From NCBI GenBank assembly GCA_963281255.1, contig OY725502.1, positions 1,674,001 to 1,738,000 of the forward strand: a stretch of 64,000 bases of DNA, given 5' to 3'. Origin of the DNA: Aphrocallistes beatrix (taxonomy: Eukaryota; Porifera; Hexactinellida; Sceptrulophora; Aphrocallistidae). Positions 1-10,224 of this stretch are shown here, piece after piece (position 1 is the first letter of the stretch; each line of letters starts with the position of its first letter). The position numbers and the translations under genes were made by a program. The notes under the pieces are model-generated. The model worked only from the letters and a program-made list of their open reading frames with translations. It searched no databases and had not been told where the DNA came from.

Positions 1-766
1 ATCATTGATGAATATATCAAAGAAATCCCATTCTAAAAAATGCTAATTTATCTCCTCCTCACTCGTAAAGCTCTGACTCGATTAACTATCCTGCTAACCA
101 GCAGGCCTGGAGCTTACACTGTCATCTCCTCTGCTCTATCGACAAGTTGTACCATGTGCTGGGGGGTTCTCCTGAAAATAGAGCTCTTTACTTCACGCTC
201 CAAATAACCGAAGAGGGGATTACCCTGCCCTACCCACACGAAGAGGTGAGTTAGCCGTCGCTAGTCCGATCAACGCCTCTCTTCGCCGCGTTAATCCGAG
301 GCAGTGACGAGATTAGCACACAAACACCACTCCCTCTATTCCGAGCTCATCACATATCTGAAAAGAAGACAGCTGTCGCGCATGCGCTGTTAGAGGTGGC
401 TGAGAAGAGGGCACTCTTCCAATTGGATCCGATAGTGCTGGGCTGCTTGTACCGAATCGGGGAGATGGACTGTTTGGGCGTGTGTGGCCGCGACCCCCCC
501 CAAGGACACACCTTAAAGTGGACAAAGTAGAGAATCCTGCCACTGCTTGGGGATAGCGGATGAGCACACAAGGAAGATCAGCTGGGAGGCATAATCCGCA
601 TGTGGTCTTCTCTCATTTCACGATTCAAGAATTCGTGGGTGCTATTTGGCTGAAAAGGAATCCTGGTGAGACCAGTGCTTGAGCAATCAGTACATTGTGA
701 ATTCGGATGAGAACTTCTCCATTTTCGAAATGGTGATTCGTTTCGTCTGTTGTCAGACAATGCTAG
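1..766. other. Intergenic stretch, no gene supported
   Basis: The base composition is richer in G and C than most of the intergenic DNA further right. The open frames here are short, several begin at non-ATG codons, and none has a recognisable domain. The stretch ends at CTAG, which is repeated beyond the retrotransposon at 5496-5499 and marks its insertion site. Confidence 0.5.
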
Positions 767-967
767 TGTTGTGCCGCGGGTTCGGACGAACAGAATTAAT
801 CTAAGTGATTATAATAGAATTACCAAATTAAGATACGCATACACTAACATCACAGGCGATAGCCTGACCTATAAATATGCGAGTAAGAGTTGGTGAAGTC
901 CTACATGACTAGCACCATGGGTGGTACTAACTAGGGGGTAACTACGTTTAGCGGTGAGATCCTAACA
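767..967 (-). repeat. 3' LTR of the Gypsy-class element
   Basis: This is a direct repeat of 5295-5495 with TG...CA ends. Because the element is on the minus strand, this left copy is the 3' LTR. It lies directly after the polypurine tract at 968-980. Confidence 0.95.
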
Positions 968-980
968 CCACTTCCCCTTC
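968..980 (-). other. Polypurine tract
   Basis: On the element's sense strand the 13 bases next to the 3' LTR read GAAGGGGAAGTGG. This is the expected position and composition for the plus-strand DNA primer. The gag-pol stop codon is only a few bases upstream (985-987). Confidence 0.8.
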
Positions 981-984
981 GAAA

Positions 985-3900
985 TCATCCGTCGTCCGAT
1001 GTTTCCCTGAACCGCAGGGGCTTCTTGATTACCCTCCCATAACGGGAAATGCGTGGTGCCATCCCAGTCTGCTCGACGTCCGGTACGGGATGACAGCGCG
1101 CATGGACTCCGGATTCTTCAATCGCCTCATCCCTGTCGTGCTCGCCTGAATCTCGTGTCCTGTCGACGGGTAGGGCAGGGCCGTCCGTATTTCTGTCGTC
1201 GCCCCCAGTCCGAGGCTGTGGGTTCGTATGCGAATGGAATGGGATGATTTTGCAGCGGTCCAGATGAACGGTTTTCATTTTACCATCACCTACATCGATA
1301 GTAACGTTTGGGGGCTGGGCTGATACCACAGAGAAAGGTCCGTTATATCGTGGATCGAGGCTGTCAGCTTTGGCGTCGTTACGCAAGTAGACTTGATCGC
1401 CATCCTTAACATCGGTTGCCCCACGCCCTCTATCATACATTCGCTTCATATTGTCCCGATAAGCCTCCAGACTTGAGTGTGCCGACTCTACGGCCTGTTC
1501 AACGTTGTGTGAAGCCTGATCGTAGCACTCCTTTGGTGTCATTGCCGATGGGTTCTCTTCCACGCAGGGTCTAGGGTTGGAGACTGGCTCGACACCATGC
1601 ATAATATGAAACGGGGTAATTCTTGTACCCGCACTCGGGAGGGTATTCAGCGCATATGCAACTTCTTGGAGGACGGAAGGCCAACAATCCTTCTCCAATC
1701 GGCGCTCGGAGAGGATGCACCTTAAAGTCTGCTTCACGGACTGGATGCTACGCTCCGCTTGTCCGTCGCCCTGTGGATGGTATGGGGACGAGTGCAATTT
1801 CTTCACCCCTAGCGCGTCCAGTGCCTGTCTAATCATCATCCCATCCACATTAGGACCCTGATCCGAGAGAAAAGCTTCGGGCGGTCCGTGGCGGTGAATC
1901 CAGGACGTGTTGAGCGCGGTGAGGATTGAACTAGACGTCTGGTCCCGCATGGGTGCGATTTCAACCCATTTAGAAAACAGGTCGGTCATGAGCAGAAAAT
2001 ACCGATGTTGCTCACTCCCCCATGGCAAGGTCGCTACATCGAAAGCAACGATCTGACGGGGCTTGTGCGCAGATCGATTAGGTTCCAACGGTTCACCGGC
2101 TCTGCTTTTGCCCTTCTCCCGGTGGCAAATATTGCACCGGCTGCAAAACTCCCGAATATCCCGCTGCATCCCATTCCAAGTGAACTGCCGCCTCATGAGG
2201 TAGAGAGTTCGCTTTACACCCGGGTGGGACACGTTGTGCACACGCCTAAAGGCTATTTCCCGCAAACGATCTGGAACGAGGATGCGGCCGTCGAGGGTCA
2301 CAATATTATTCGATATAGCGAGACGCTGATTGCGGTAGCGACCGTATGAAACGAAACCCTGTTCGCCCAACTGTTTGATTACGCAACTGATAGTCGGTTC
2401 GGCGTGCTGTTCTGCTCGAACTTCCTCCGAGAAAGCATAAAATTCAGGTATGCTGTAAACGAATCTGTCGAAAAATTCGCACTCGTCATTTATTTGTTCG
2501 TCGATTTCGCACTCAAGTCTTGACAGGAAGTCCGCTGCGCTGTTGTTGATCCCCTTCACGTAATGAATTTCGTAATCCAGATCCTCCAATTCCTGGATCC
2601 AGCGCGCAAACTTTGCTCTTGGGTCCCGCTGCTTCCGCAGCCAACATAGAGGGTTGTGATCGCTAAGGAAGATGGTCTTGCAGGCCGCCTTTAAGTAGTC
2701 CCGGAACTTCCTACTCAGAGCTATGAGAGCCCAGCATTCCACTTCCCCAGCTGAGTATTTCCTCTGACTCTGATTCAGGCCGGTGGAGTAATAAGCTAAC
2801 GGGCGTAATCTCTGATTTTCATCCAACTGGGAGAGCACCCCTCCGGCTGCCACACGAGAAGCATCAGTTTGCACGTAAAATGGGTGATCCCAATTCGGAT
2901 AGGCAAGTAACACGGGGGGGCCTGTGAGGCTAGTTTTCAGCGCGTTAAATGCCTTATGACACTCCGCATTCCACACATAGGGTACGCCCTTGCGCGTCAG
3001 TCGGTACATGGGTTCGGCTATAGACGCCATATTGGAGATGTAGTCCCGGTAGAAATTAACCAGTCCCAGAAATCGCTGGAGTTCTAACTTGTCGCGTGGC
3101 GGTTTGAATGCCAATATCTTTTCCACGTTGCTATGGAGCGGCTGGTGTCCATCAGGGGTAATCAAATGCCCGACAAACTCTGCGCACTGGTACCCTAGCC
3201 GACATTTGTCGGGGCGCAGCTGAATTTTGGCATTTCGGAGCCGCATTAGCGCCGTGCGTATGCTGTTGATGTGCGAATCCAGTCCCGGCGAGTGAATCAG
3301 GATGTCGTCCACATATGAGTGGGCTTGTCCAATCCCACGTAAGGTCTTGTCCATCAACCTCTGATACGTGGCCTGACTATTGCATAGTCCAAATGCCATT
3401 CGAGTCATCTCGAAGTGTCCTCTTGGCGTCGAGAACGCGGTCTTTGGCTGATCGAGACTGTCAATAGGCACAGCCCAGTACGCGCTTGCGCAGTCCAGAG
3501 ATGAATAGTAGTTATCACCGAGTAGGCTGTCTAGTATATCGCGAGGGTTGGGCATTGGATAGGCATCTTTGCGGGTTAGGTCATTTAGCGACCTGTAGTC
3601 CACGACGAATCGAGTTCCTCCGTCCTTCTTCGTGACGAGTATGATTGCGCTGCTCCACGGGGAGTCGGATGGACGGCATATTCCGTTCTGCAACATCTCA
3701 GTTACCTGTCCGTCTATTTGAGCCTGCGTGGCCGGGGACGCTCGTCTCTGCTTGTGTTTGACTGGCAGATGGTTACCCGTGTCAATCCTGTGGGTCGCAT
3801 TTTGTGTCATCGACGGTGACTTTGGGTTTTCAGCAAATACGTCGCAGAATTCATCGATCAGAGAGGCTAGCTGTCTTTTCGCTCCTTCAGGAAGGTCTGG

Positions 3901-5268
3901 GTTGATAGAAACCTTTTTCTGCGCCCCGCTGCTACATCCGTTAGCTGCGTATTTGCACCCGCGTCCTTGATAATCTTGCTGGCATTCAAGAGCTGCAACC
4001 GCAGATCGTGACAAGGCATCCCCACCTTCGAGAACCGCTCTGGTGTCCTTCCAAACCGTGCCCAGTCGTACCCGGTGAGTGTCCCAGTCAAATTCTGTGG
4101 AACCGAATTTCTTGAGTAGATCCCTGCCCAGTATACGAGTTTTGCTGTTGTCATGCAGCACTCCAAATGAATGACAAGTCACTTGATTATCTCCTATGTC
4201 GACTTCCAATGTAATGTTCCCAATGAGCTCAACCGGGTTCTGTCCCACGCCATAAACCCTCCCTACTCGTCTGATTACCCGCTTCTCCAGACCCAAGTCC
4301 CGGATGGTCCCCAAATCAATAACCGACGGTCCGGCTCCGGAGTCTAAGATCATCTCCAACGTCGCATTGGCTATCTTCACGGGTAATAAGACGGATAACT
4401 CAGAACCGAGGGTCGTTACTTGCATTATACTGTTCCTGGGTGCGCCACTCTTTTTCCTATGGCAATCGCTGATGGAATGTCCTCGGTTCCCACACACTGG
4501 GCAGCACTTCTTCGTGCAGTAGCGCCACTGGTGGTCCTCTCCACAGATATAACAGCCTGATTTGGGGGGTTGTGCTTGTGCTCGATATCTTCGCCCTCTC
4601 TTTCCCCTCTGCTGGGTATAGGCTATCGATCGCTCTGATATTTCATCTTTTTCTTTATCTGCCTCGGACGGGTCATCATCGGCGGTATCGGACAAGGCAG
4701 CCACCTTGACAATCCGCTCGAAGTCGCGGCATCCCATGTCGAGTGCATGACCCCGGTCATTCAACTGCCGTTTTATATCCGCGAGTAGCTTTCGGCTATC
4801 AGCACTCTCTAAATCGCCACCAACCTCTAAAACCGTACCCTTAATCTTGGCTTCCACGTCTCGAGGTAGCTGAGACGCTACTAACGCAGCTACGAATTTG
4901 AAGTCCAGCCCGGCCTCGGACGCCAGATGTTTGGCAGTAAAAAAGAAGTGGTCTATAGAATCGCCCGGCTGCCAACTGAGTCTGCACAACGCCTGTCTTG
5001 AGCTGTACTGGTCCGAAGGGGGGTCAAGTGTGGCAGACAGGGCGTCAAGTGCTTCCTCTACTGTCGCTGCGGTCTTCACCACTTCGCGCACGCACTCGCG
5101 GTCTGCGAAAGAACGATTGATGTATGCAGGAAGCATCTGAACGACCCTCTTCTCGCCTTCCTCCTGGGCTCGGATCGTACCTGTACTTGCTTCAAATATT
5201 ATACGCCAGTTCGCGATTCGTTCGCCTTGTCCAAGCGGGGGGACTACTGGCTGTTGATTTGTCGCCAT
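985..5268 (-). CDS. gag-pol: Fused Gag-Pol polyprotein of the LTR retrotransposon
   Basis: A single 1,427-residue frame starts at ATG 5268 and has no frameshift or stop. In order: a Gag region; two zinc knuckles near residues 238-270 (one C-x3-H spaced, one canonical CCHC); an aspartic protease with DSGA near 308; a Gypsy-type reverse transcriptase with YVDDIL near 652; RNase H with a TDAS motif near 800; and an integrase with HHCC zinc finger near 1005-1050. The integrase catalytic D, D and E lie near 1076, 1135 and 1171, followed by a GPF motif. No envelope or chromodomain is seen. All catalytic motifs are present, so the enzyme set looks functional. Having Gag and Pol in one frame resembles Tf1, where Gag excess arises after translation; for this element that is inference. 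Confidence 0.95.
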   Translation of the reverse strand: MATNQQPVVPPLGQGERIANWRIIFEASTGTIRAQEEGEKRVVQMLPAYINRSFADRECVREVVKTAATVEEALDALSATLDPPSDQYSSRQALCRLSWQPGDSIDHFFFTAKHLASEAGLDFKFVAALVASQLPRDVEAKIKGTVLEVGGDLESADSRKLLADIKRQLNDRGHALDMGCRDFERIVKVAALSDTADDDPSEADKEKDEISERSIAYTQQRGKRGRRYRAQAQPPKSGCYICGEDHQWRYCTKKCCPVCGNRGHSISDCHRKKSGAPRNSIMQVTTLGSELSVLLPVKIANATLEMILDSGAGPSVIDLGTIRDLGLEKRVIRRVGRVYGVGQNPVELIGNITLEVDIGDNQVTCHSFGVLHDNSKTRILGRDLLKKFGSTEFDWDTHRVRLGTVWKDTRAVLEGGDALSRSAVAALECQQDYQGRGCKYAANGCSSGAQKKVSINPDLPEGAKRQLASLIDEFCDVFAENPKSPSMTQNATHRIDTGNHLPVKHKQRRASPATQAQIDGQVTEMLQNGICRPSDSPWSSAIILVTKKDGGTRFVVDYRSLNDLTRKDAYPMPNPRDILDSLLGDNYYSSLDCASAYWAVPIDSLDQPKTAFSTPRGHFEMTRMAFGLCNSQATYQRLMDKTLRGIGQAHSYVDDILIHSPGLDSHINSIRTALMRLRNAKIQLRPDKCRLGYQCAEFVGHLITPDGHQPLHSNVEKILAFKPPRDKLELQRFLGLVNFYRDYISNMASIAEPMYRLTRKGVPYVWNAECHKAFNALKTSLTGPPVLLAYPNWDHPFYVQTDASRVAAGGVLSQLDENQRLRPLAYYSTGLNQSQRKYSAGEVECWALIALSRKFRDYLKAACKTIFLSDHNPLCWLRKQRDPRAKFARWIQELEDLDYEIHYVKGINNSAADFLSRLECEIDEQINDECEFFDRFVYSIPEFYAFSEEVRAEQHAEPTISCVIKQLGEQGFVSYGRYRNQRLAISNNIVTLDGRILVPDRLREIAFRRVHNVSHPGVKRTLYLMRRQFTWNGMQRDIREFCSRCNICHREKGKSRAGEPLEPNRSAHKPRQIVAFDVATLPWGSEQHRYFLLMTDLFSKWVEIAPMRDQTSSSILTALNTSWIHRHGPPEAFLSDQGPNVDGMMIRQALDALGVKKLHSSPYHPQGDGQAERSIQSVKQTLRCILSERRLEKDCWPSVLQEVAYALNTLPSAGTRITPFHIMHGVEPVSNPRPCVEENPSAMTPKECYDQASHNVEQAVESAHSSLEAYRDNMKRMYDRGRGATDVKDGDQVYLRNDAKADSLDPRYNGPFSVVSAQPPNVTIDVGDGKMKTVHLDRCKIIPFHSHTNPQPRTGGDDRNTDGPALPVDRTRDSGEHDRDEAIEESGVHARCHPVPDVEQTGMAPRISRYGRVIKKPLRFRETSDDG

Positions 5269-5279
5269 TTAGATCGAGG

Positions 5280-5293
5280 TTAATTTGGTAATT
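5280..5293 (-). promoter_or_regulatory. Primer-binding site, apparently self-priming
   Basis: Just inside the 5' LTR the sense strand reads AATTACCAAATTAA. It does not begin with the usual TGG that pairs with a tRNA CCA end. Its exact 14-base reverse complement, TTAATTTGGTAATT, lies in the same LTR at 5346-5359 (sense strand). In Tf1 the transcript's own 5' end pairs with the primer site and primes reverse transcription. The same arrangement is inferred here. Confidence 0.6.
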
Positions 5294-5294
5294 A

Positions 5295-5495
5295 TGTTGT
5301 GCCGCGGGTTCGGACGAACAGAATTAATCTAAGTGATTATAATAGAATTACCAAATTAAGATACGCATACACTAACATCACAGGCGATAGCCTGACCTAT
5401 AAATATGCGAGTAAGAGTTGGTGAAGTCCTACATGACTAGCACCATGGGTGGTACTAACTAGGGGGTAACTACGTTTAGCGGTGAGATCCTAACA
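5295..5495 (-). repeat. 5' LTR of the Gypsy-class element
   Basis: This is the direct repeat of 767-967, reading as identical over 201 bp. On the sense strand a TATTTATA motif lies at about 5398-5406, some 40-47 bases before the segment complementary to the primer site. It would suit the LTR promoter. Confidence 0.95.
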
Positions 5496-5829
5496 CTAGT
5501 CATGTCCTAACTATCCAGTATAAGCACCTGCCGGTATTTCCTGCGTCTATGCAACAGATGCCGATACATTAGCTACTCAAGTCAAGGACTGAATAAGTTT
5601 ACAGAGAAATTCGTGTCATTGTTCAAATTGTTATTCCAAGTCTTAAGTCCCTGCCGATCTCATTTACATTCACATTAGGCATACTATATAATGTACTCGC
5701 ACTGTACTTAGCTTTATTTAAAAAGAGAGAAATCTAGGAGCTTCTACTCTATCTGCCTAGTGACACGAATCAAGCTATCACGAGTCAACTCCATCAGACA
5801 CGAAGATTAGTTTAAAACATAACCATGTA

Positions 5830-6524
5830 ACCTCACTAAGATTCTAGATAGCCTCTACCAACTGAACAACAAAATGAGTATACCATTCTATAGAGCCAGC
5901 AGAGTTTAAACGCAGTTCTTTGTCTATTCAAGAGTTTAAGCTTAGAGCAAGCTCTCAACAAATGATTTTTGATATATTGTCCCTTCTGAATAGTCTTTCC
6001 GTAATGTGAATATTGTAGCTCGTAATTTTTCTAAGTTCTCCTCTGATACTAAGTGAGACTAAACCAAAGAATTATCTAGGAGCGCGATACGCTCCGATTA
6101 TTTTAAGGTTGCTATGGTGCTTCTAAATCAAAAAGACCGAGTTTGACGGTAACTTTTGTTGAAGTCTTTTTGAGTGGGATATTTTTTGACAAATACTTTT
6201 TGAGATTTATGTTGCCACAAAAGATTCGAGGTTAGGAATTTCGTCAAAATTTGAATTCAAAGTTATTGACCTAAGCGGACTTTTTAGGTAAAAAAACTCC
6301 AAAGGGTGCTTGGCGGGGGCCTTTGATACAAAACAATAAATTCAACTTCATTCCTGCTCGAAAGTGGGATTTTTTTGCAATTTTCAAATTTTGACCTCTA
6401 CACCGTATTTTATAAACCCTTGAATAGACAGAACTGCGTTTAAACTCTGCCGTGCTCTATACGTAGAATGGTATACTCATTTTGTTGTTCAGTGGTAGAG
6501 GCTATCTAGAATCTTAGTGAGGTA
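5830..6524. mobile_element. Non-autonomous inverted-repeat element
   Basis: Arms of about 105 bp (roughly 5830-5935 and 6418-6524) are near-perfect inverted copies, sharing for example TCACTAAGATTCTAGATAGC. They enclose about 480 bp with no coding frame. This is a MITE-like or foldback structure. No target duplication is obvious and the family is unknown. Confidence 0.75.
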
Positions 6525-6829
6525 AATTAATGGACCCTAAATAGCCGTAGTGATTCAGTTCTTTCATTTCAACCTCATTTTCTTCTTTTCTTTTAATATA
6601 CAGGATGTGTCTTAATATAAAATCAATTGTTTTCCTCTATCATGCTACTTTACTAATCTATTTCGGAACTTTAATAAAAAAAGCTAATGCGATTACTTGT
6701 GGATATTTTATTGATAAATTGCTATAAAATATTTATATTCTACTATTACATTTTAAAAAACATGGAAATAGTTGTTTCTGCGAATTTATCAATATGGTTT
6801 GGTCTTGTTCAAATTACAAATCCCGTAAG

Positions 6830-8335
6830 AATGCATCAGTTTAGGTGAAATTAATAGGAATTGAATAATTTGTTACGTGGCCGTTTTGACCTGCGACAGC
6901 AAGGGATTCCAAGTTCTTTAGTGATGGTGAATTTATCAAGGAGTGCATTAATGAAGTTAAAATCATGTGCCCAGATAAATTACAAGAACTTGAAAAGATG
7001 TGTTTGTCAAGGAGGACAATACTAGATGGATAGAAAATATCAACAAGGACGTGGTTAAAACGCTTCCACAACGAATTGGAGAGATGGAAGTTTTTTCGAT
7101 TGCTTGCGATGAGAATACGGATATATCCGACACAGCGCAACCCGAAATTTTTATTAGAGGAATGAATTAAGATTTCACTGAAACGGAAGAGTTACTGGCA
7201 TTACAGAGTATGAAAGGAACAACCAAAGGCGAATACATACAAGGTTTTTCATAAATCATGCACGAAACTAAATTGCTCTCATTTCCCTTGTGATTGGGAT
7301 AAAATGATGGTTTTAGTCACATTTAAAAGGAAAACCTCTGTCATTTATGAAAAATAATGGAGTAATGCCAATTTATTTTGGTGATAGAATAAATGAAACA
7401 CTCTGTATTCGGAAAAGTGAAAAAGGTTCGTTATTCAATACATACAACCTCTTACATTGGAGTAAATTGTGTAGTTTCAGTACTGATGGCCCCAGCTATG
7501 ATTGGCGTACTTTATGGTCTTGTCCACAGGATTAAAGAAGAGCTCAGGAACCGACAGTTAAATCCAGATATTGTCACTGCAGTTCACTACTTCATACACC
7601 CGGAAAACCTCTGTGCCAAATCTCTCAAATTCAGTCACGTAATACAACCAATAATAGAGGGAGTCAACTGCACCAGGTACGCTCTCTTAACCATCAGTTT
7701 CGCCAGTTCTTGGATGAGTTAAACAGATCGCCGGGATGTCATCTACCATACGGAAGTGCGTTGGAAATAAAGGAGTTCGTGCAGATGAAGAGTAAAGATA
7801 TGCCCAATTGGAAGACTAAGACTGATTTCTTAGTGGACATCAAATGCCATTTGAGCATTCTAGATACACAACTGCAAGGCTGTGGACACTTAGTTAATGT
7901 TATTTATGTTCAGCAACATTAACGCATTCCAAAGCAAACTTATTTATGGATTCAAAAGCTCTCGAACGGGAATTCTTAAAACTTTACAAAGTTAACGGAA
8001 CATGGTTTGGGGAATCATGGTCTCTATTAGAACAACTCAGACAACTGCTGGCAAGAGAATCCCGGGACCTAAATGTGAAATTTCTGGAGGCCGAGCTTTA
8101 GACATTTTACAGCAAATTTTCCGAGGGAAAATTTTCCAGAATTTCGAAGATTCATCGTAAGACAAATGGCACTGTTTGGGTCAACATATATTGTTGAACA
8201 GCTCTTCTCTCACACGAAAAGTATCAAGGCAAAATAAAGTGTCTAAAGTGATCATAGAAGCAAGTTTGCGCCTTGTTACCACAAGCATTGGAACGGACTT
8301 TGAGCGCATTATAAAGAATAATGACTGAATTTAGC
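6830..8335 (+). pseudogene. Decayed hAT transposase (GTF2IRD2/ZBED-like)
   Basis: Fragments in different plus-strand frames match the hAT-derived transposase group that includes GTF2IRD2/SCAND3-type proteins. Around 7085-7230 the peptide includes FSIACDENTDISDTAQ. Around 7680-7900 there are motifs such as QFRQFLDEL and DFLVDIKCHLSILDTQLQG. Near 8165-8250 the C-terminal dimerisation part includes LFGSTYIVEQLFS. Stops and frame changes separate them, so no enzyme can be made. No terminal repeats were identified. Confidence 0.7.
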
Positions 8336-9887
8336 GCCAGGGGGGGCTACAGCCCCCCCGTTGGGGAAAATTTAATAATCTGTCGGGGAAAGAATTGGAA
8401 GAAATTTAGAAAAGAAACTCTAATTTAGCCCCCATGTCGGGGAATTCCTGGCGCCACCCCTGTTAGAAAGGGATTATTTTTTATAATAAACTGAAAAAAC
8501 GGATATATATAACTCGAATAGTAGCAGGGGCGATTATTAATTTTAGCCCCATTTACCCCCTGAAGAAATTAATATTTCAGATATAAGCGAGTTTCAATTA
8601 ATATTACAACACGGGTGAATCAAGAAATGATAGAAAGGGAGAATTTACCATTCATAATTTTTCTAGGAGGTACAAAGATGATTAGGTGATTATTCGAGGG
8701 AGGCGATTATTCGAAGACCGGCTACTATTCGAGTATATATTGTAATTCTTTATAAAATGAAAGCATATAGTATACGATTCTGACAAATGAGAACATACTG
8801 AAAAAATAGTTGCACAAGAGACAACTTATTCAAAAAGTTATACACAAGTGACAACTTAAAAGTAATTCAGACAAGTGACAGTACTGATTTTTCGGACAAC
8901 TGACAATTTCAAAATTCTGACATATGCAGGCACTTCGTATCAACAGAAGAATGCGTGAAAATCAAGAATATCCGTGGTGGTGGACATTTTTCATACAACG
9001 ACGATTTTAATGCTAGAAATAAAATATGTTTCCAGAAATAGTGCAGGCTAGGCTATTTCTGCGGTATATTTTAGAAATATAAAAAATAAATCAATTGATT
9101 AGCTTCAACAGCCATTTGGTTGATGAGTTTCATGGCTAGAAAAGTGACCAATGACTCACTCTTTTCAGTGAAAAGTTGTCTTGGTATTATAATGTACCAA
9201 AATAATCAGTTATTGATAAGGTGCTTACATTTTTTACAATTTACTTTTTAACTGTAGAATGCCCAGCATTTATATGGCTTCAGTGCCATAGAAAAACGGC
9301 TGAGAGACATCCGTGATATCGGGGACACTGTGTCCCCTCTGGGCATTCTACGGTTAAATATGAAAAGCAGGGAAGTATCGTGATTAAAACCCGCTAAATT
9401 GTTCTGATGTAAAATGTATTTATTTTCGGTTCAAGAATATTTAAATGCTAATCGAGTCATCCCTATTCAGTATCCTAGGTTAAAATATTATGAATGTGTA
9501 ATATGTTATAATCGAAACTAGTAATATTTGTCTCTCGGAACGAAACTGTAAAATCGTCAAGATTGAATAGATAAAATATGAGTATTATGAATAATGAATA
9601 TAATAAATACTGCGCAAGAGGCAAAAATAACCGATTTTTATAAAGAAAGAGTGTCCTAGAAATAGCAATTAATACGAAATATTTTCGAAGACCCGAATTG
9701 CTGTTCTCCTTATGCTACTACCCTAAGATGTAATATTTTCGATAAAATTACATTTGCTATTTTAGCAAATGCAAACAGATATTTACACATCGTAACGACG
9801 TCAGAACACAGTAAGGGAAAACAAAATATTAGAAAATATAATTTCATTTTAAGAAAAATACACAATATGATGATAAAGAGCTTTGAA
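8336..9887. other. AT-rich intergenic DNA with small palindromic repeats
   Basis: About 8330-8460 has imperfect inverted ends (GCGCCAGGGGGGGC against CTGGCGCC) around G- and C-runs, like a small MITE. A 100-bp hairpin repeat lies at 9256-9352 and is listed separately. Nothing else is recognisable. Confidence 0.4.
9256..9352. repeat. Dispersed hairpin repeat, copy 1
   Basis: The ends TGTAGAATGCCCAG and TGGGCATTCTACGG are inverted copies. The interior holds GGGGACACTGTGTCCCC, itself a palindrome. A second copy lies at 52573-52686. This looks like a short non-autonomous element. Confidence 0.65.
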
Positions 9888-9896
9888 TATAAATAG
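9888..9896 (+). promoter_or_regulatory. TATA box of the small basic-protein gene
   Basis: TATAAATAG lies 53 bases before the ATG at 9941, predicting a transcript start near 9918-9920 and a short leader. Confidence 0.5.
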
Positions 9897-9940
9897 AGTA
9901 CAATTTTTTAGATGAAAAACTAAACAAATAAACAAATAAA

Positions 9941-10219
9941 ATGAATCAACAAGAGGAGCGAGAAATCTGTGAAATGAAAAATAAAAGGCGCCAATCGCAA
10001 ATGAAGAAGGCATATGATAAATTCTCCAAACAACAATCTCACCCAAGAAAGGAAAAGCGAGAACAAAAAGCGATTTTAATTCTAAAATTAGAACTGCTAG
10101 ACCTCCAAGCTGAGAAAATTAAATTAGAAAGAGAGATCGAGCATTACAAAGGAAGGTTAGAGATATCAAGCACAGTTGTAGATATTCAGGATGCTGAAAA
10201 TTTTCTGAACTATGATTAA
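9941..10219 (+). CDS. Small basic coiled-coil protein, possibly bHLH-like
   Basis: The frame encodes 92 residues. Residues about 5-25 are very basic (KNKRRQSQMKKAYDKF). After a Lys/Glu-rich loop, residues about 43-72 form a leucine-rich amphipathic helix (ILKLELLDLQAEKIKLE). Basic region, helix, loop and second helix recall a bHLH transcription factor, but the key bHLH residues cannot be confirmed. A TATA box lies 53 bases upstream and an AATAAA poly(A) signal is at 10419-10424, so the locus has the frame of a complete single-exon gene. Alternatively it is a transposon-derived or chance frame. Confidence 0.45.
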   Translation: MNQQEEREICEMKNKRRQSQMKKAYDKFSKQQSHPRKEKREQKAILILKLELLDLQAEKIKLEREIEHYKGRLEISSTVVDIQDAENFLNYD

Positions 10220-10224
10220 ATGAC

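Larger units (their letters stand above)
767..5495 (-). mobile_element. Intact Gypsy-class LTR retrotransposon
   Basis: A complete element of about 4.7 kb lies on the minus strand. It has two 201-bp LTRs that I read as identical, each starting TGTT and ending AACA. A 4-bp target duplication CTAG flanks it (763-766 and 5496-5499). One uninterrupted gag-pol frame fills the interior, with a purine-rich tract next to the 3' LTR and no envelope gene. Identical LTRs and an open frame indicate a recent insertion that may still be active. The single fused frame and the primer-binding arrangement recall the Tf1/sushi type; that placement is inference. Confidence 0.95.

Noticed and set aside
6841-7140. 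99-codon minus-strand frame
   Set aside because: The opposite strand carries recognisable hAT transposase peptide fragments, so this frame is an antisense shadow of that relic.
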